Source of the DNA: Musa acuminata AAA Group
Taxonomy: Eukaryota > Streptophyta > Magnoliopsida > Zingiberales > Musaceae
Assembly (NCBI RefSeq): GCF_036884655.1
Contig: NC_088342.1
Coordinates: 11,216,001-11,280,000, forward strand
Direction: 5' to 3'
Length of the DNA stretch: 64,000 nt
The position numbers and the translations under genes are program-made. The stretch's first letter is position 1. Each line of letters opens with the position of its first letter. Below the pieces are notes generated by a model. It searched no databases and was not told the DNA's origin. It saw only the letters and a list, made by a program, of their open reading frames with translations. Below are positions 23,742 to 36,035 of the stretch, in pieces.

Positions 23742-24680
23742 TCATGTAATTTCGAAGTAAATTAATGGGGTTTCGATTACCTCATCGTCGAAAGTCGTTA
23801 AGGCGATCTGCCACCTCGCCTTTCTTGATTTTCTCCTCGTCTTCGGAGGAGCTCAATTCATCATAATTTTTGTTATTCTTCTTGCGTTCAAAGAAAGTAA
23901 TTACGTTCTTTTTATTCTTTAATTTTTGTTTTATGAACTTTTTAAATTTCTTAGTGAGTTCAAGTTCACCATCACTTGAGCTTATGCTCGAGTAGTCTTA
24001 AAATGTCCTAAGTTCGAAATCCTTCCTATTCTTTGGAAGGTGGTTCTCGAGTTCTTCACGTGCATTGCACATCATTTCATAGGTCATCAAAGACCCTATT
24101 AGTTCTTCGATCAAAAAAGTATTTTAATTTTTAAATTCTTGAATAGCGATTATTTTTGAATCCCAAGTTTTAGAAAGTGAGCACAAAATCTTGTTAACGA
24201 GTTCAAAATTCGAAAAGCTTTTACCAAGTGCTTTTAGACTATTGACAACATCCATAAAATGGGTGTACATGTCTCCAATAGTCTCTCTTGGTTCCATACA
24301 AAACATCTCAAAATCGTGCATTAAAAAATTTACTTTAGAATCTTTTATACTACTTGTGCCTTCATGTATGATTTTGAGAATATGCCAAATATCAAAGGCC
24401 GTTTCACACAAAGAAACCCGATTAAACTTCGTTTTATCTAATGTGCAAAATAGAACATTTATAGTTCTAGCATTTAAAGAAAAAGTCTTCTTCTCCAAAT
24501 CATTCAATCTTTTATTAGAAGAGAAGACCTTTTAAAACCAAATTCGACTATGTGCCATAAATCGAGATTTAATGAAAGCAAGAAAACTCTCATTCGAGTT
24601 TTCCAATAAGTGTAGTCCGTCCCATTGAAAAAGGGAGGATGAATGAGAGAGTGACCCTCTTGAAAGTCGAAATGAGCCAT
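23742..24680 (-). pseudogene. A4 gag, decayed
   Basis: Reverse-strand gag with the same layout as A2 and A3. It begins MAHFDFQEGHS at 24680 and ends FEIT-stop at 23742, giving 939 bp against 951 and 921. An open stretch (24124-24507) reads ETAFDIWHILKIIHEGTSS and DMYTHFMDVVNSLKALGKS. In-frame stops, including one after SSLLIKD in the N-terminal part and others in the tail, disable it. The identical end point supports a shared truncated ancestor. Confidence 0.8.
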
Positions 24681-24730
24681 TTATCTTAGGTGTTAATCCA
24701 AATGAGAAATCATGAGGCTCTGATACCAAT

Positions 24731-27370
24731 TGTTGGGATCGGGGTTGGCACTAGGGGGGGGGGTGGGGGTGAATTAGTGCAGTGAATAAAAATATCAGTT
24801 TCGAAAAATCTTTTCGTATGTTGAAAATCGAACTTGGAAATGCTTAACTTTGAAGGCAAAGTAAGAGCGTAAAGATAGCTTGATGGCAATAAACAATTAA
24901 AGAGGTTTGCAGTAAAGATAAATTCCTCAAAGAAATGAAAATTAGATTTTTAGAGTGGTTTGGTCAACGTGACCTACATCCACTTTCGACTTCCTCCTCC
25001 GACGAGGTCACCGGCGTCCACTAGAGGCCTTCCTTCAAAAGGCGAAGGCCAATCACCTTTTTGATAGCAGATAAGATTTCCCCAACTATATGAGGAAATC
25101 TCTCTATTCTGTTGAGGGAAATCCTCCCTCCTAATCTGTATAAATAGAAAAGGGACATGTTAATGCATTTAAGCTAAAGCTTCTTCAATAATTCTTCTTA
25201 TCTTCTATTCTTTCCAACATGGTATCAGAGCTTTCGCCGTAAAGGCTACTTCTAAACATCTCGAAGTAGACCTATCTCCCCGCCGGACTCCACCGAATCT
25301 TGGCTCATTCTCCTATTGCCTCATGGACCGTGAGTCCATCTCAAAGTAGTGCAATGTTTTCCACGGACATCCTCTAGGATCATTGCGTCGGCCTCCTTCG
25401 AAGCTAAACAAGGGCCACCACGCCGCGCCCTCTTCTCCTCCTTGGGCCGGCGACATTCTTTACTATCGCCCTTCCTTTGCCTCTTCCTGCAGAAGCAGAG
25501 CCGACGCAGCCTCGCAACTGCTTCTTGACCAGCGATCTCTCCTCCTCGTTCCCGCATCTCGCTCGAGCGAGAAGTGCTGCTGCCGCCATCCTAGCCGCAG
25601 CAGTTACAGTAGTGATATACTCTTCTCCCAAGCTATTGTCCTCTACTTCTTCCTCTGCTACAACATTGCTATAGCTTTCTCTATTGCTGTAGCTTTCTCC
25701 TCTACTGCAGTTGTCGTTGTCGTCGTCGCAGCCATCGCCGTCGCCGTCGTAGCCGCAGCAATAGCAATAGCAGTAGCAGCGATCTGCTCTTGCCCTACTC
25801 ACGAAGCCTCTGGCTCGTAAACTGTTTGCTTTGCATCGATCCAAGATTGGTATCCTTGACAGGAGCACCATCTTGGGGGGACATGATAGCAGATAAGATT
25901 TTTCCAACTACATGAGGAAATCTCTCTATTATATTGAGGAAAATCCTCCCTCCTAATATGTATAAATAGGAGAGGGACATGTTAATGCATTCAAGCTAAA
26001 GCTTCTTCAATAAAGCTTCTTTAATAAAGCTTTTTCAATAATTCTTCTAATCTTCTATTCTCTTATCTTCTATTCTTTCCAACACTTTTACACCCCTCTT
26101 CTCCTTTTACCGGGTTTAGGAAATAACCCTTACAAGCACTCACTCTCCTCTCTAAATAGAAATCTCAGTTTAAGCTAGAGGAGGGAATCCACTTATGATC
26201 ACAGTAGCATTTTCTCTCTTTTAATCTCTCTGTGCTTGTGTGCTTTAACCAGGGATGAGAGGGGTATTTATAGGCTTCAAGTTGATTCAAACTTCGAGCC
26301 TAAAACTTTCCCTTCTCGAGTTCCCCGAGCACGGGCGGTACCACCACCTGCGTTGGGCGGTACCATCGCCGAGTGTTAGTCTGACTGACACTACCCTAGG
26401 CGGTACCACCGCCCAGTGCCAGTCTGACTGACACTACCCTATACGGTACCATCACCCAGGTCTGGCGGTACCACATGTCTAGGGGCCAGTGTTTGGCGGT
26501 ACCATCGCCTGACACAGTCTTGAAGACTATGTCATGACGGTAAGACTTCTTGGGGTACTGTTTAGGCTTCTTATTGGGCCCAACATAGTTCTTATATGGG
26601 CTTAGCTAGCCCCTAATTGGGTTAGCCCAAATCCAAGCCCAATTACGTGCTAACTACGAAATCCTAAGACATTTGCTAAGCTAAACAAGTCCTAATGTCT
26701 ATTTTTCCAATGAGCTTTTGGCGAACTTCCGATGATCTCTCGGCAATGTTCCGGCGGAGTCTCGGCAAGCTTCTGGACTTCACGACGATCTTCTTGGCGA
26801 GTTCTGATGAGCTTCTCTAGCAAGCTCTGAGACTTCTCGGTTGGTTCCTCCAGAACTTCAAACGAACATTTGGACTTCCGACGAACTCTTGAACTCCCAA
26901 CGTAATTGCGTCCTTGACTCCGGGACTTCATTTTGCTTTAAGCCTTACTATTATAGTTAATTCTGCACATGTAAAAACATACTTCGATCTAGACAATTAA
27001 TACTAAGCATTAATCAAGTTGTCCGGCATGTCATTGGTCCCTCGATGCTTTGTCCGATTCTTCGACGCATCGTTCTCTCTTGCAACCTATTACCCAATTG
27101 GCCAGTTGAATCCGTAACTCTGATATCCTTGGCGCAATATCTACTCTTCTTGGCCCGATGCCCGAATCCACAACCCGAAGCCTTCTATTGATACATCGAC
27201 CGGTCCACCGATATGACGTCCAATCTTCTGACATGTTTTCCTCCGGCACAACTTGATTCTTCCTGCTTTAATTGTCTCATCTTGATCGAAGCATCCTATA
27301 TCACTCAAAACATAGATTAAAATATAAACATTTATCGATTGGTTTCATCATCAAAATCCAAGATTCAACA
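24731..27370 (-). repeat. A4 5' LTR with a TRIM inside
   Basis: Without the 1028-bp TRIM and its extra TSD the LTR is 1612 bp, close to the 1619-bp partner. GGTACC-type palindromes occupy about 26325-26515 and the reversed TATA box lies near 26268. Confidence 0.85.
25062..26084 (+). mobile_element. TRIM-like short LTR retrotransposon
   Basis: A 1023-bp element with short terminal repeats, 25062-25219 (158 bp) and 25884-26084 (201 bp). Both start TGATAGCAGATAAGATTT and end TCTTTCCAACA. The primer site TGGTATCAGAGC follows at 25220 and a purine tract TTGGGGGGACA precedes the second repeat. The target duplication CTTTT is exact (25057-25061 and 26085-26089). The second LTR is longer through repeats of AAGCTTCTTYAATAA and TCTTCTATTCT units. 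The 664-bp interior has no gag or pol. It holds a GC-richer stretch with CTCGAGCGAG and a run of GTC/GCC/GCA triplets (about 25715-25780) that opens frames on both strands. The interior could be a captured host fragment. Confidence 0.87.
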
Positions 27371-27828
27371 CCTAATACACTACTAGGACTACGGAATAGT
27401 TGTCTGATAGTAAGGCATCATCAACATCCAGTATTCCATGAGCGAACAATCAGTGAACTCATTCTCCAATGAGTACCTGCACTGTATCCTTAGTGTCCCC
27501 ATACAAGTAATTATGAGATCAGCTACCTCCATCATATGGACGGGTATATAGCACACCAGTCTGTCCGGTTATATCGATGTCTCTCTTGAGTAACCTATGA
27601 TCAGGATTCTTTAGAGTATGTGTTTAAAAGTGAATCAGTCTCATTATCGTGATCTCATCACGATTCAATTCATATTGCACAAATCCATGAGCATCACAAT
27701 ATATGCAACATGCAAGATAAAGTGATAAAATGCCAAATAATGACAATAAGCAAAAAAGAGTGCATGTTGAGTCACACGAGTCATCACTTATGTTATTGGT
27801 TTATAGGGCATCTATTACTAGAAGGAGA

Positions 27829-28569
27829 CCCTGGCGGCTAAGGTTTCCTAGCCGCCTGTGGTAACCCTACAACTAGAGACTCCTGATTGCAAGGGCAACT
27901 AGGCAACCAATTTTTCCTAGCTGCCCAAGGTAGCCCTATAGCCAGAGAGTCATAGATGCAAGGGCAACCTTAGTGGCTAGGGTTTCCTAGCCACCTAAGG
28001 TAGCCTTATGGCTATGGACTCCTAGCCATAGGGGACACCTTGCCAAAAAAAAATTTGATAGAAAATTTAATAGTTTAAGAGTTAAACTATATAATTAATT
28101 AAATAATTTAATTAATTATTATCTAGTAGTCCTATATGATGTGTACATGTGATATATGATATGGATAGATAATCATGGACTTTGTGATGTGTATATGTGA
28201 TTATTATTTTTATTGAGGTATGTGAGCCTCAATTTTTTTCTTGTTTATTATTGGGCCTGTATGTTTGTGATTATGTTATAATTATCGGAGAAGGCGTAGC
28301 GGGAGTGTAGAAGTGATAGCGGGACTCACAAGGTTGAGATAGATGATCACAATGCATAGAGATACACCGAGGTGCCAATAGAATTGATGAGGATGATATA
28401 GATGATCTAAGGGCATAGAGATGCACCGATGCACACATAGATCGTGATGTGAGTGATTGAGCCTACTAACTTGGGCTTGATCAATTAGGTTATGGTTCAT
28501 GATCATTTGGTGTGATTGCTCATATGTGATATATGATTGCTTATACATCTACTATATATATATACACAC

Positions 28570-28652
<83 letters not shown>

Positions 28653-29307
28653 ATGTAAATATATATGAAATATTTATGCATGACACGTAATATTAGGAGA
28701 CAGAATCAAAATCTCCTCTCACGATAATATTAAGTTAGTAAGCATGAGGCAATTAGATTGACTCACATGACCTTTCATCATTATAGGGAAAAATTGAATC
28801 CCAACGTAGGTTGAGTTGGTTGAGTCCTTCGATGATCACTTATATTATGATTCAAGACCTTGTCTATGATATAGAGATATCACCAGTGACCTGAGGACAT
28901 TGTGTGCTTGGTCGAGTCTCTAAAAGACATATCATCAAATTAGACTCATCTTATAATGGTGGTGACGACTTAACCGAACATCATTGTTGGCAGAGTCCCT
29001 TAAGACCATGAAGGATCAAAGGTCGAATAGGATAGGAATCACAAGGAGTTATGATCGATAAGAGTTGCATACCTTTTCGGGTTTAACGTGATTATTTGAT
29101 CCCTTAAGATTACACTAAGACACCAATTGGATCCCGATCCTTACTGGAGATCAGCTGGGGTCTCTGATTCACATACCAGAGGGAGTTATGTGTTTTGCGA
29201 GAATATAATGGGAGTAGATTAAGATAAAAGTTCATATCTTGATTGTTTATATTTTTTATAAAATTTACATGTTATTTATTTATGTTGCATGTTTGTTTGT
29301 CAAAAAC
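27829..29307 (+). other. B1 leader, second part
   Basis: This is the 5' leader of B1, aligned with 35140-36811 of B2. It includes a 'cctagccgcc' repeat stretch (27840-28040), 'attatctagtagtcctatatgatg', a pure TA run (28568-28649) and decayed versions of the four leader hairpins (about 28810, 28905, 28975 and 29085). No gene is present. The 28499-28690 frame is only the TA repeat. Confidence 0.75.
28568..28649. repeat. (TA)n microsatellite
   Basis: About 40 uninterrupted TA dinucleotides in the decayed B1 leader. B2 has only a short 'tatatatt' at the matching place (about 36141), so the run expanded after insertion. Confidence 0.95.
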
Positions 29308-32300
29308 ATATCACTTTCAAATCCCTTATGTGGCATACTTGATGTCAATTGTCTCACTAGTCCAAACTACATAGATTAGCTTTGCAACCTAAGAATCGTT
29401 CTCACGGTGGAGAAATTATGTATATCCTTAATATAGTGATGCTCACGCTTGAGGAAGGGGTAAGTGATGATGAGATTGCTTCCTACATATAGTACATAGA
29501 TGACTCTACTCTCACTCAGTGTTACATGTTGGACACTATGACTCCCGAGTTGCAGATGTAGCATAAAAAGATAGATGCTAGATCCATTTTCCTACATCTT
29601 TGTAAATTGTTTGAGGAACATGGAAGAACTCAGTGATGTATGATATCTAAAAGTTTCTTCTGCACTAGGATAACTAAGGGACATTGGTTCAAAACTATGT
29701 CCTTAAGATGATTGAGTGGATAGAGAAGCTCACAGGTCTAAGAATGGTCCTAGAGGATAACTTGTATGTGGATCTTATACTTTAGTCTCTCATATATTTC
29801 TTTCGTAGTTCATTATGAATTTAATATAAACAAGCTGGTGGTGACTCTCTCTGAGCTCCTCAATATGTTGAGGGAAGCTAAGAGTACCATCAAGAAAGAG
29901 AAGTCAGTTCTCTATGCTAGTGAGATCAGAAAGAAAAGGAAGGTAGAGAAGTCTCTTAAGAAGGGCAACGGTAAGGGCAAACTAGGTAAAACAAAGTTTG
30001 CTAAGAAGGACTCGATAAAGGACAAAGGTTGGTGCTTTCACTATGATAAAGATAAGCACTAGAAGAGAAACGACAAAGAGTACTTTGCAAAGAAGGCGAA
30101 ATAGAAGCTTAGAGAAGCTTTAGGTATATTCATGATCGATCTCCATTTGTTAGAAAATTATAACAATGCATGGGTATTGGATACTAGTAGTGCATCTCAT
30201 ATTTGTAATTCATTGTAGGTTCTAGCAAAACATAGGAGATTAGTGAGAGGCAAGGTGGGCCTTAGGATGGGAAATGACGCAAAGGTTATTGCTATTGCCA
30301 TTAGGGAGGTTGCACTATAGTTTCCTGATTGAGCTCTTTTAGCATTAGATGCTTGCTATATTTTCCTTCAATTATCAAAAATATTATTTTTATTTCTTAT
30401 TTAACAAATAATGAATATAGAGTAGTTTTTAAGAATAATAGTTGTTCAATGATTCTAGATGATAAGATCATTGGTAGAGGAACATTAAGTTATGGTTTAT
30501 ACATATTGGATTATGCTTCACATGTCATGAATGTAAATGTGTCTAAGAGGAAGCAAGATATAGTAAACAATGTATACCTATAGCATTGTAGGTTAGGTCA
30601 TATCCATGAAGGTATAATCTAGAGGCTGCTAAAAGATAGATATTTAGATCCATTTGATTATGAATCATATATAACTTATGAGTTTTACCTTCGAGGGAAA
30701 CTGACCAACTCGCTATTTGGTGGAACTAGAGAAGGAGTCGGTGAGTTATTAGAACTCATATATAGTGATGTATATGGTCTAATATTAACTCATTTCATAT
30801 GTGGTTATTCTTACTTCATTACATTCACTAATGAGAACTCAAGGTATGGATATGTGTACTTAATAACATATAAATCTAAGGCCTTTAAGAAATTTAGGGA
30901 ATATAATAATGAGGTAGAAAATCAAATTAGAAAGAGTATCAATACTCTTCAATCAGATCGAGATGGTGAGTACTTGAGTACAAAGTTCAGCTAATTTCTC
31001 AAAGACCATAGGATCCTGTCCAAATGGACCCCTCCTTATACACCTCGGCTTAATGATGTATTAGAAAGGAGGAATCATACATCGTTAAATATAGTGCGGT
31101 CCATTATGAGTTTCACCGACCTACCCATCTCGTTCTGAGGATACACCATAGAGTTCACAACTTACCTTATGAATAGAGTTTCGACTAAGTCGAAAGTGTC
31201 TGCACCATATGAGATATAGAAAGGGAAGAAGCTCAATCTTAATGTTGTTAAGATTTAGGGCTACTCTGCCCACGTTAGGAGACACAACCCCAATAAGTTA
31301 AAATTGAGGATGGAACGGTGTAATTTCATGGAATACTCTAAGGAAACTTATGGATATTATGTCTATCACCCCGAAGACCAAAAGATCTTCGTTGCCAAGA
31401 GAGTAATGTTTCTTAAGAAAGAACATATTCTTAGTAAAGATAGTAAGAGCATGATAGAGTTGAGCGAGGTTGGAGAACCTAGCTCAAGTATCATTCTGCA
31501 GCCTGAGTTTATTCAGGCAAGGCAAGTGAAGATCGAAGTAGGTGGAAAAGTGAAGACCTATAAGGCAAGACTAGTGGCTAAGAGGTATTGTCAAAGGTAA
31601 AGTGTAGACTATGACGAAACATTCTCACCCATAGCCATGCTGAAATCTATTCGAATTTTATTAGCTATTGCAGCACACTATGACTATGAGATCTAGCAGA
31701 TGGATATGAAAATTATGTTCCTTAATAGTAACATCAAGTAGGAGATATATATGATATAGCCTGAGAAACTCGTGTCCAAGGAGAGTCTAGATAAGATGTG
31801 TAGATTGCTTAGGTCTATCTATAGACTAAAGCAAGCTTCCCAAAGTTAGAGCATAAGATTTGATGAGGCGATTAAATCTTATGACTTCATTAAGAACAAA
31901 GATGAGCCTTATGTGTATATGAAGGGAAATAGGAGCACTATCACCTTCTTGGTGTTATACGTGGATGACATTCTAATCATTTGAAATGATGTAGGGATGC
32001 TCTCCATAGTAAAGGCTTGGCTATCTAGACATTTTTCCATGGACTTAGGGAAAGTATCATATATCTTGAGAATTCAGATATATAAAGATAGATCTAAGAG
32101 GATGCTTGGCTTATTCCAGTCTAGGTACATAAACACCATATTATCAAAAAGGTTTGGCATACAAAATTCTAAGAGATGTCTCATACCGATAAGACATGAA
32201 ATGTCATTTTATGGGAGTATATCCCTCCCTTAAGACTCTTAAAGAAAGGACAAACATTGATAAGATACCCTATGCCTTAGTGATAAGATTTATCATATAT

Positions 32301-32824
32301 GCTATGCTATGTACCAAGCATAATATAACATATGCTCTAAGTGTTACAAGTAGATATCAAATGGATCTAGGTTTGGAATATTGGAATGCAGTAAAATGTA
32401 TCCTTAAGTATTTGAGAAAGATTGAGAATCTTTTACTAGTATATGGAGAAAGTAGTCTTAGGGTTGAGGGCTATACGGACTTGAGTTTCCAATCCGATGT
32501 TGATAATAGCAAGTCTAACTCAAGGTGCATGTTCACCCTGAATGGAGGAACAATATGATAGAGGAGTTTCAAGTAAGATACTACCGTTGACTTGACTATA
32601 ATGGCAGAGTATATTGTTGTGATAGAAGCAATAAAGATGATAATTTGGATGAAGAATTTCATCACAAATTTAAAAATTATGTCGGGCAACGAGAAGCTGA
32701 TTCCTTTATATTACGATAATAACGGAGCGATTGCTCAAGCAAAAGAACCTAGGTCTCATTATAAGTCTAAGCACATTCTGAAAAGGTTCTACTTGATTAG
32801 AGAGATCATAACCTATGGTGATGT
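29308..32824 (+). pseudogene. B1 gag-pol, decayed (5' part)
   Basis: A Copia polyprotein ruined by many stops and frameshifts. It aligns collinearly with B2. The start codon is ATA instead of ATG at 29308. The zinc knuckle has lost a cysteine (CFHYDKDKH, about 30030). Protease keeps LDTSSASHIC near 30177. Integrase words such as SDRDGEYLSTKF appear near 30955. The reverse transcriptase retains YVDDILII followed by a stop near 31984. RNase H words (YYDNNGAIAQAKEP, about 32720) run up to 32824, where A3 enters at GATGT. The rest resumes at 48841. Confidence 0.85.
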
Positions 32825-33544
32825 TGTTAGGATCGGAGCGGCACTAAGAGGGGGGGGGTGAATTAGTGCAGCGGATTAAAACTTCGGTTTTAATAAAAAA
32901 ATCTTTCGTATGTTAAGAACAAAACTTGAGAAATTTAACTTGAAGGCGTGTTCTTAAAGTTGCGCAGCAAGAGTAATAAGGAACTAAAGCAGTAAGAAGA
33001 TTTGCAGTAATGTAAATGACAATAATAAAAAGCAAACCAGAGATTACGCCGATTTTTAGAGTGGTTCGGTCAAATGACCTACTCCACTTGCGAGGCCCCT
33101 CTTCGATGAGGCTCCCACCTTCCACTAGCAAGTCTCTTGAAAGTGAAGGGTGAATACCCCTCTTACAACTTTTACAAGCGGTTCACTCTCTTACAGATTT
33201 TCAACAAGAAAGAAGGAGGTGAACACTAGCAAATTGAAAACAAGACAAGCTAATACTTTTCTAAGGCTTTTCTCTCAAACACTTGCTGCTCAAAAAGTTG
33301 TTCTCTCAGCTGAGATTTGAGGGGTATTTATAGGCCTCAAGAGGATTCAAATTTGGGCTTCAAAATTTGAATTCTCTTTGGGTTCCCGCTGTTGGAGGTG
33401 CCACCGCCCAGCCAAGCGGTGCCACCGCCCAGGGCTCGGGTGCTGGGCGGTGCCACCGCCCAGCCAGGAGGTGTCACCGCCCAGCTCTCGGGTGGTGGGC
33501 GGTGCCACCGCCCAGCTAGGCGGTGCCACCGCCTACAGTGTTTT

Positions 33545-35039
33545 TGCTAGTCATAGGTGCCCAGCAAGCCAATCACGTGAGTGATGACACGTGTGACTTG
33601 ATACAGAATCTTTTTGCTTATTATATTATGGCGTATATCACTTTATAACTATTGCATAAATGCATATATATTGTGATGTCCTTGGATTTGTGCAATGGGA
33701 ATCGGATCGTGATGAGATCACGATAATGAGATCGATTCACCTTTAAACACATATCCTAAATAATCCCGGTCATAGGTTACTCGAGAGGGACATCGTGATA
33801 ACCGGATAGACTGGTGTGCTGTATACCCGTCCATATGATGGATGCAGCTGGTCTCATAGCTGCTCGTGTAGGGACACTAGGGATACAGTACAGGTGCTCA
33901 TTGGAGAATGAGTTCATTGATTGATCCGCTTACGGAATGCTGGATGGTTGATGATGCCTTATTGTCAGACAGCGATTCCATAGTCCTAGTGGTGTATCTG
34001 GTCCTTAGACTTGAGACACCAAGGATGTCCTGTATGAGTGCTCCACTCTTTGATACCAGACTTATAGGTTTGACTGTTCTCAGATCTAGTACAGCTGGTC
34101 ATTGGGAGTGGTAGTCGACCTTACGAGGGCTATTGAGTGTCGACAGAGGATCATCCACTCTCGGCGTCATGAGAGGAATATCCTATGTGTTCTTGCTCAG
34201 ACAAATCCCTGGCCAGGGTCATTCGGGTTGAGAGAGAAAGAGTTCTCCGGGAGAATCCGATTAGAGCGAGACTCGAGTAGAAACCGTATGGGTCTGACAG
34301 CACCATGCTCGATATACGGTCTCTGGGATATTAGATGGATGAGGGACTATAGGTACATGGTAACTGAGGACAGACAGGTCCAATGGATTGGATTCCCCTG
34401 TATCGTCTGGGGACTACGGCGTAGTGGCCTAGTACTTCCGTAGTCGATGAGTCGAGTGAATTATTACAGAGATAATAATTCACTAAGTTAGAAGGAGTTC
34501 TGACAGGTATGACTCACGGCCAGCTCGATATTGGGCCTAGAGGGTCACACACATATGGTAGGCATTGCGATGAGTAGAGGTTCGGATATGAGATATCCGA
34601 CGGAGCCCTTGTCTTATTGGATGCAGATCCAATACCCACTAGGGAAAGGACCCATTAGGGTTTTGACACGGGATCTCTATAAATAGGAGGGATTCACAGC
34701 CTCATAGGCTAGAGTCTTTGCTTGCCCTTCCTATTCTCCTCTCCCTCTCCACCTCAGAGTAGGCCTGGAGTTTTGAGGAGCGTCGTCGCAACCCTGCTGT
34801 GTGGATCACCGCTAGAGAGGAGGACGCTTGACCTCCTTCACCCTCTCCTAAGGATCTGCGAGGAAACAGGGATATACGATCTCCCTAGGTAACACAATCT
34901 TTATACGCAGTTTTGTGTTTTGCGGATTTTTGCGCACCAATCTTCGCACGACGACGAACATCTTTTTGGGAATCGGGGATTTTTGTTTTATTGTTCTTCC
35001 GCTGCGCATATGATGTCGCCCCCCATTGATTTCCCAACA
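33545..35039 (+). repeat. B2 5' LTR
   Basis: 1495 bp, TG...CA ends. A TATA-like CTATAAATAGGAGG lies near 34676. The short frames 33908-34114 and 34102-34443 recur with the same translation in the 3' LTR simply because the LTRs are duplicates. Confidence 0.95.
34676..34690 (+). promoter_or_regulatory. TATA box of B2 5' LTR
   Basis: CTATAAATAGGAGGG, about 360 bp before the LTR end, with the same copy in the 3' LTR near 41812. Likely core promoter of the element. Confidence 0.65.
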
Positions 35040-35053
35040 GTGGTATCAGAGCC
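35040..35053 (+). promoter_or_regulatory. B2 primer binding site (initiator tRNA-Met)
   Basis: GTGGTATCAGAGCC follows the LTR end CAACA directly and contains the Copia-standard TGGTATCAGAGC. Confidence 0.88.
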
Positions 35054-35139
35054 AGGTTGTTCGTGCGAATGATTGGTTTTGAACTGCGTGTATTGTGTTT
35101 AGGAAGAAAATTGACGTCGAAATCGTTGACGCAAAAGCG

Positions 35140-35560
35140 AGGAAGGGCAGCAACAGTTGCTGCCCTCGATCTGCATGCCTGCAGCCACCTGCAGCGGCAG
35201 CCGCAGTCGCAGCCAGGCAGCACAGCGCCGGCGCATGCGCAAGCGCTGTGCCTGCAGCAGCCGGCCGGCGGCCTGCTTGCAGCAGGCTTGCGGCCGGCGG
35301 GGCCAGCAGCGCGGGCTGAGGCACCGCAGGGCAGCGGCGCATGTGGCCGCTGCTCCCACGGGCAAAAACCCCGCAGGGGCGGCCGCCAGCGAGGCAGCAC
35401 CGCCTGCGGGCGCTGCCTCGCCGGCAGAACTGCCCGCGGAGGCGGCGACGCCCGCAGGCGAGGGCAGCGCCCCGCCCCTCACCGCACAGGCCGCCGCCGG
35501 CAGGGTGGCGGCGGCGGCAGCAGCGAAAAGGGGAAAGGGCATTAGGGTTTTCTGGGAAAA
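35140..35560 (+). other. GC-rich island in B2 leader
   Basis: About 420 bp rich in GCAGCC, GCCGGCGG and CCGCAGG words inside an otherwise AT-rich element. It opens long frames on both strands (for example 35057-35545 forward and 35099-35614 reverse). All are alanine, arginine and proline-rich products of composition, and none is preserved in the matching B1 leader. It is more likely a structured leader RNA than coding. Confidence 0.6.
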
Positions 35561-35944
35561 AGACAGTTTTGCCCCTCGGAATTTGAGAAATTCCAGTTTC
35601 TGTCTTTTGTCCAAATTACGAAAATACCCTTAGGAATTTAGAAATTCCCTACATGTCCCTGATTTCAGAAAAATATTAATTAATTAAAAGGTTTAGTTGA
35701 TTATTATTTTTTATTATCTAGTAGTCCTACATGATGATGATTATTTATACATGTGATGTATGATGTGTGGACGGATGATCATGGACCGTGTGATGTGTGT
35801 ACTTGTGATTATTATTATTGAGGTCTGCGAACCTCCATTATATTTCTCGTTTATTGTCGGGCCTGCGTGCCTATGATTAAGTTGTAATCACATGAGGAGG
35901 CGCAGCGGGAGCGTGGATGCGACAGCGGGACCCACGAGACGGAC

Positions 35945-36035
35945 GATCGTGATGCATGGAGATGCATCAAGATGTCGACGAAACCGACGAGGACGAGATG
36001 GACAATCACAGGGCATGGAGATGCACCGTTGCACA
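35945..36035 (+). other. Paired GCATGGAGATGC hairpins in B2 leader
   Basis: GATGCATGGAGATGCATC (about 35951-35968) is a 7-bp perfect stem around GGAG. A second copy, GGGCATGGAGATGCACC (about 36011-36027), keeps the same tip with different outer bases that can still pair. Decayed forms occur in B1 near 28353 and 28415. Confidence 0.55.

Larger units (their letters stand above)
20103..27370 (-). mobile_element. A4: gag-only non-autonomous Copia element, reverse
   Basis: Reverse-strand family A element. The 3' LTR is 20103-21721, internal 21722-24730, and the 5' LTR 24731-27370 (which contains the TRIM at 25062-26084). Target duplications are CCTGA (20098-20102) and CCTAA (27371-27375), four of five bases alike. 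The primer site, read reversed, is CTCTGATACCAAT just left of 24731. The purine tract, read reversed, is ATCTCCCCCCTTTTT at 21722. Gag is decayed and pol is absent. It lies convergent to A2, 238 bp away. Confidence 0.88.
11262..27823 (-). mobile_element. Reverse solo LTR of family B with two nested elements
   Basis: Three pieces, 11262-12056, 19870-20102 and 27376-27823, add up to about 1.48 kb. That is close to the 1495-bp LTRs of B2, on the minus strand. Flanks are GGGGA (11257-11261) and GGAGA (27824-27828), four of five bases alike. The B1 leader continues directly on the far side, so this is a solo LTR inserted in the leader. It later received A2 (TSD CCTTA) and A4 (TSD CCTGA/CCTAA), and removing those joins its pieces smoothly. 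Confidence 0.8.

Noticed and set aside
25383..25907. Frames in the TRIM interior as a captured gene
   Set aside because: Open on both strands through a triplet run, with no recognised domain. Kept only as a finding about the element.
28499..28690. Tyr/Ile repeat frame
   Set aside because: It is a direct translation of the TA microsatellite.
34102..34443. 113-codon frame in the B2 5' LTR, same in the 3' LTR at 41238-41579
   Set aside because: Identical LTRs give identical frames. Older B LTRs do not keep it open.
35057..35633. Overlapping long frames on both strands in the B2 leader
   Set aside because: Ala/Arg/Pro-rich translations in several frames are a product of GC-rich text lacking stops. 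They are not kept in B1 and show no domain.
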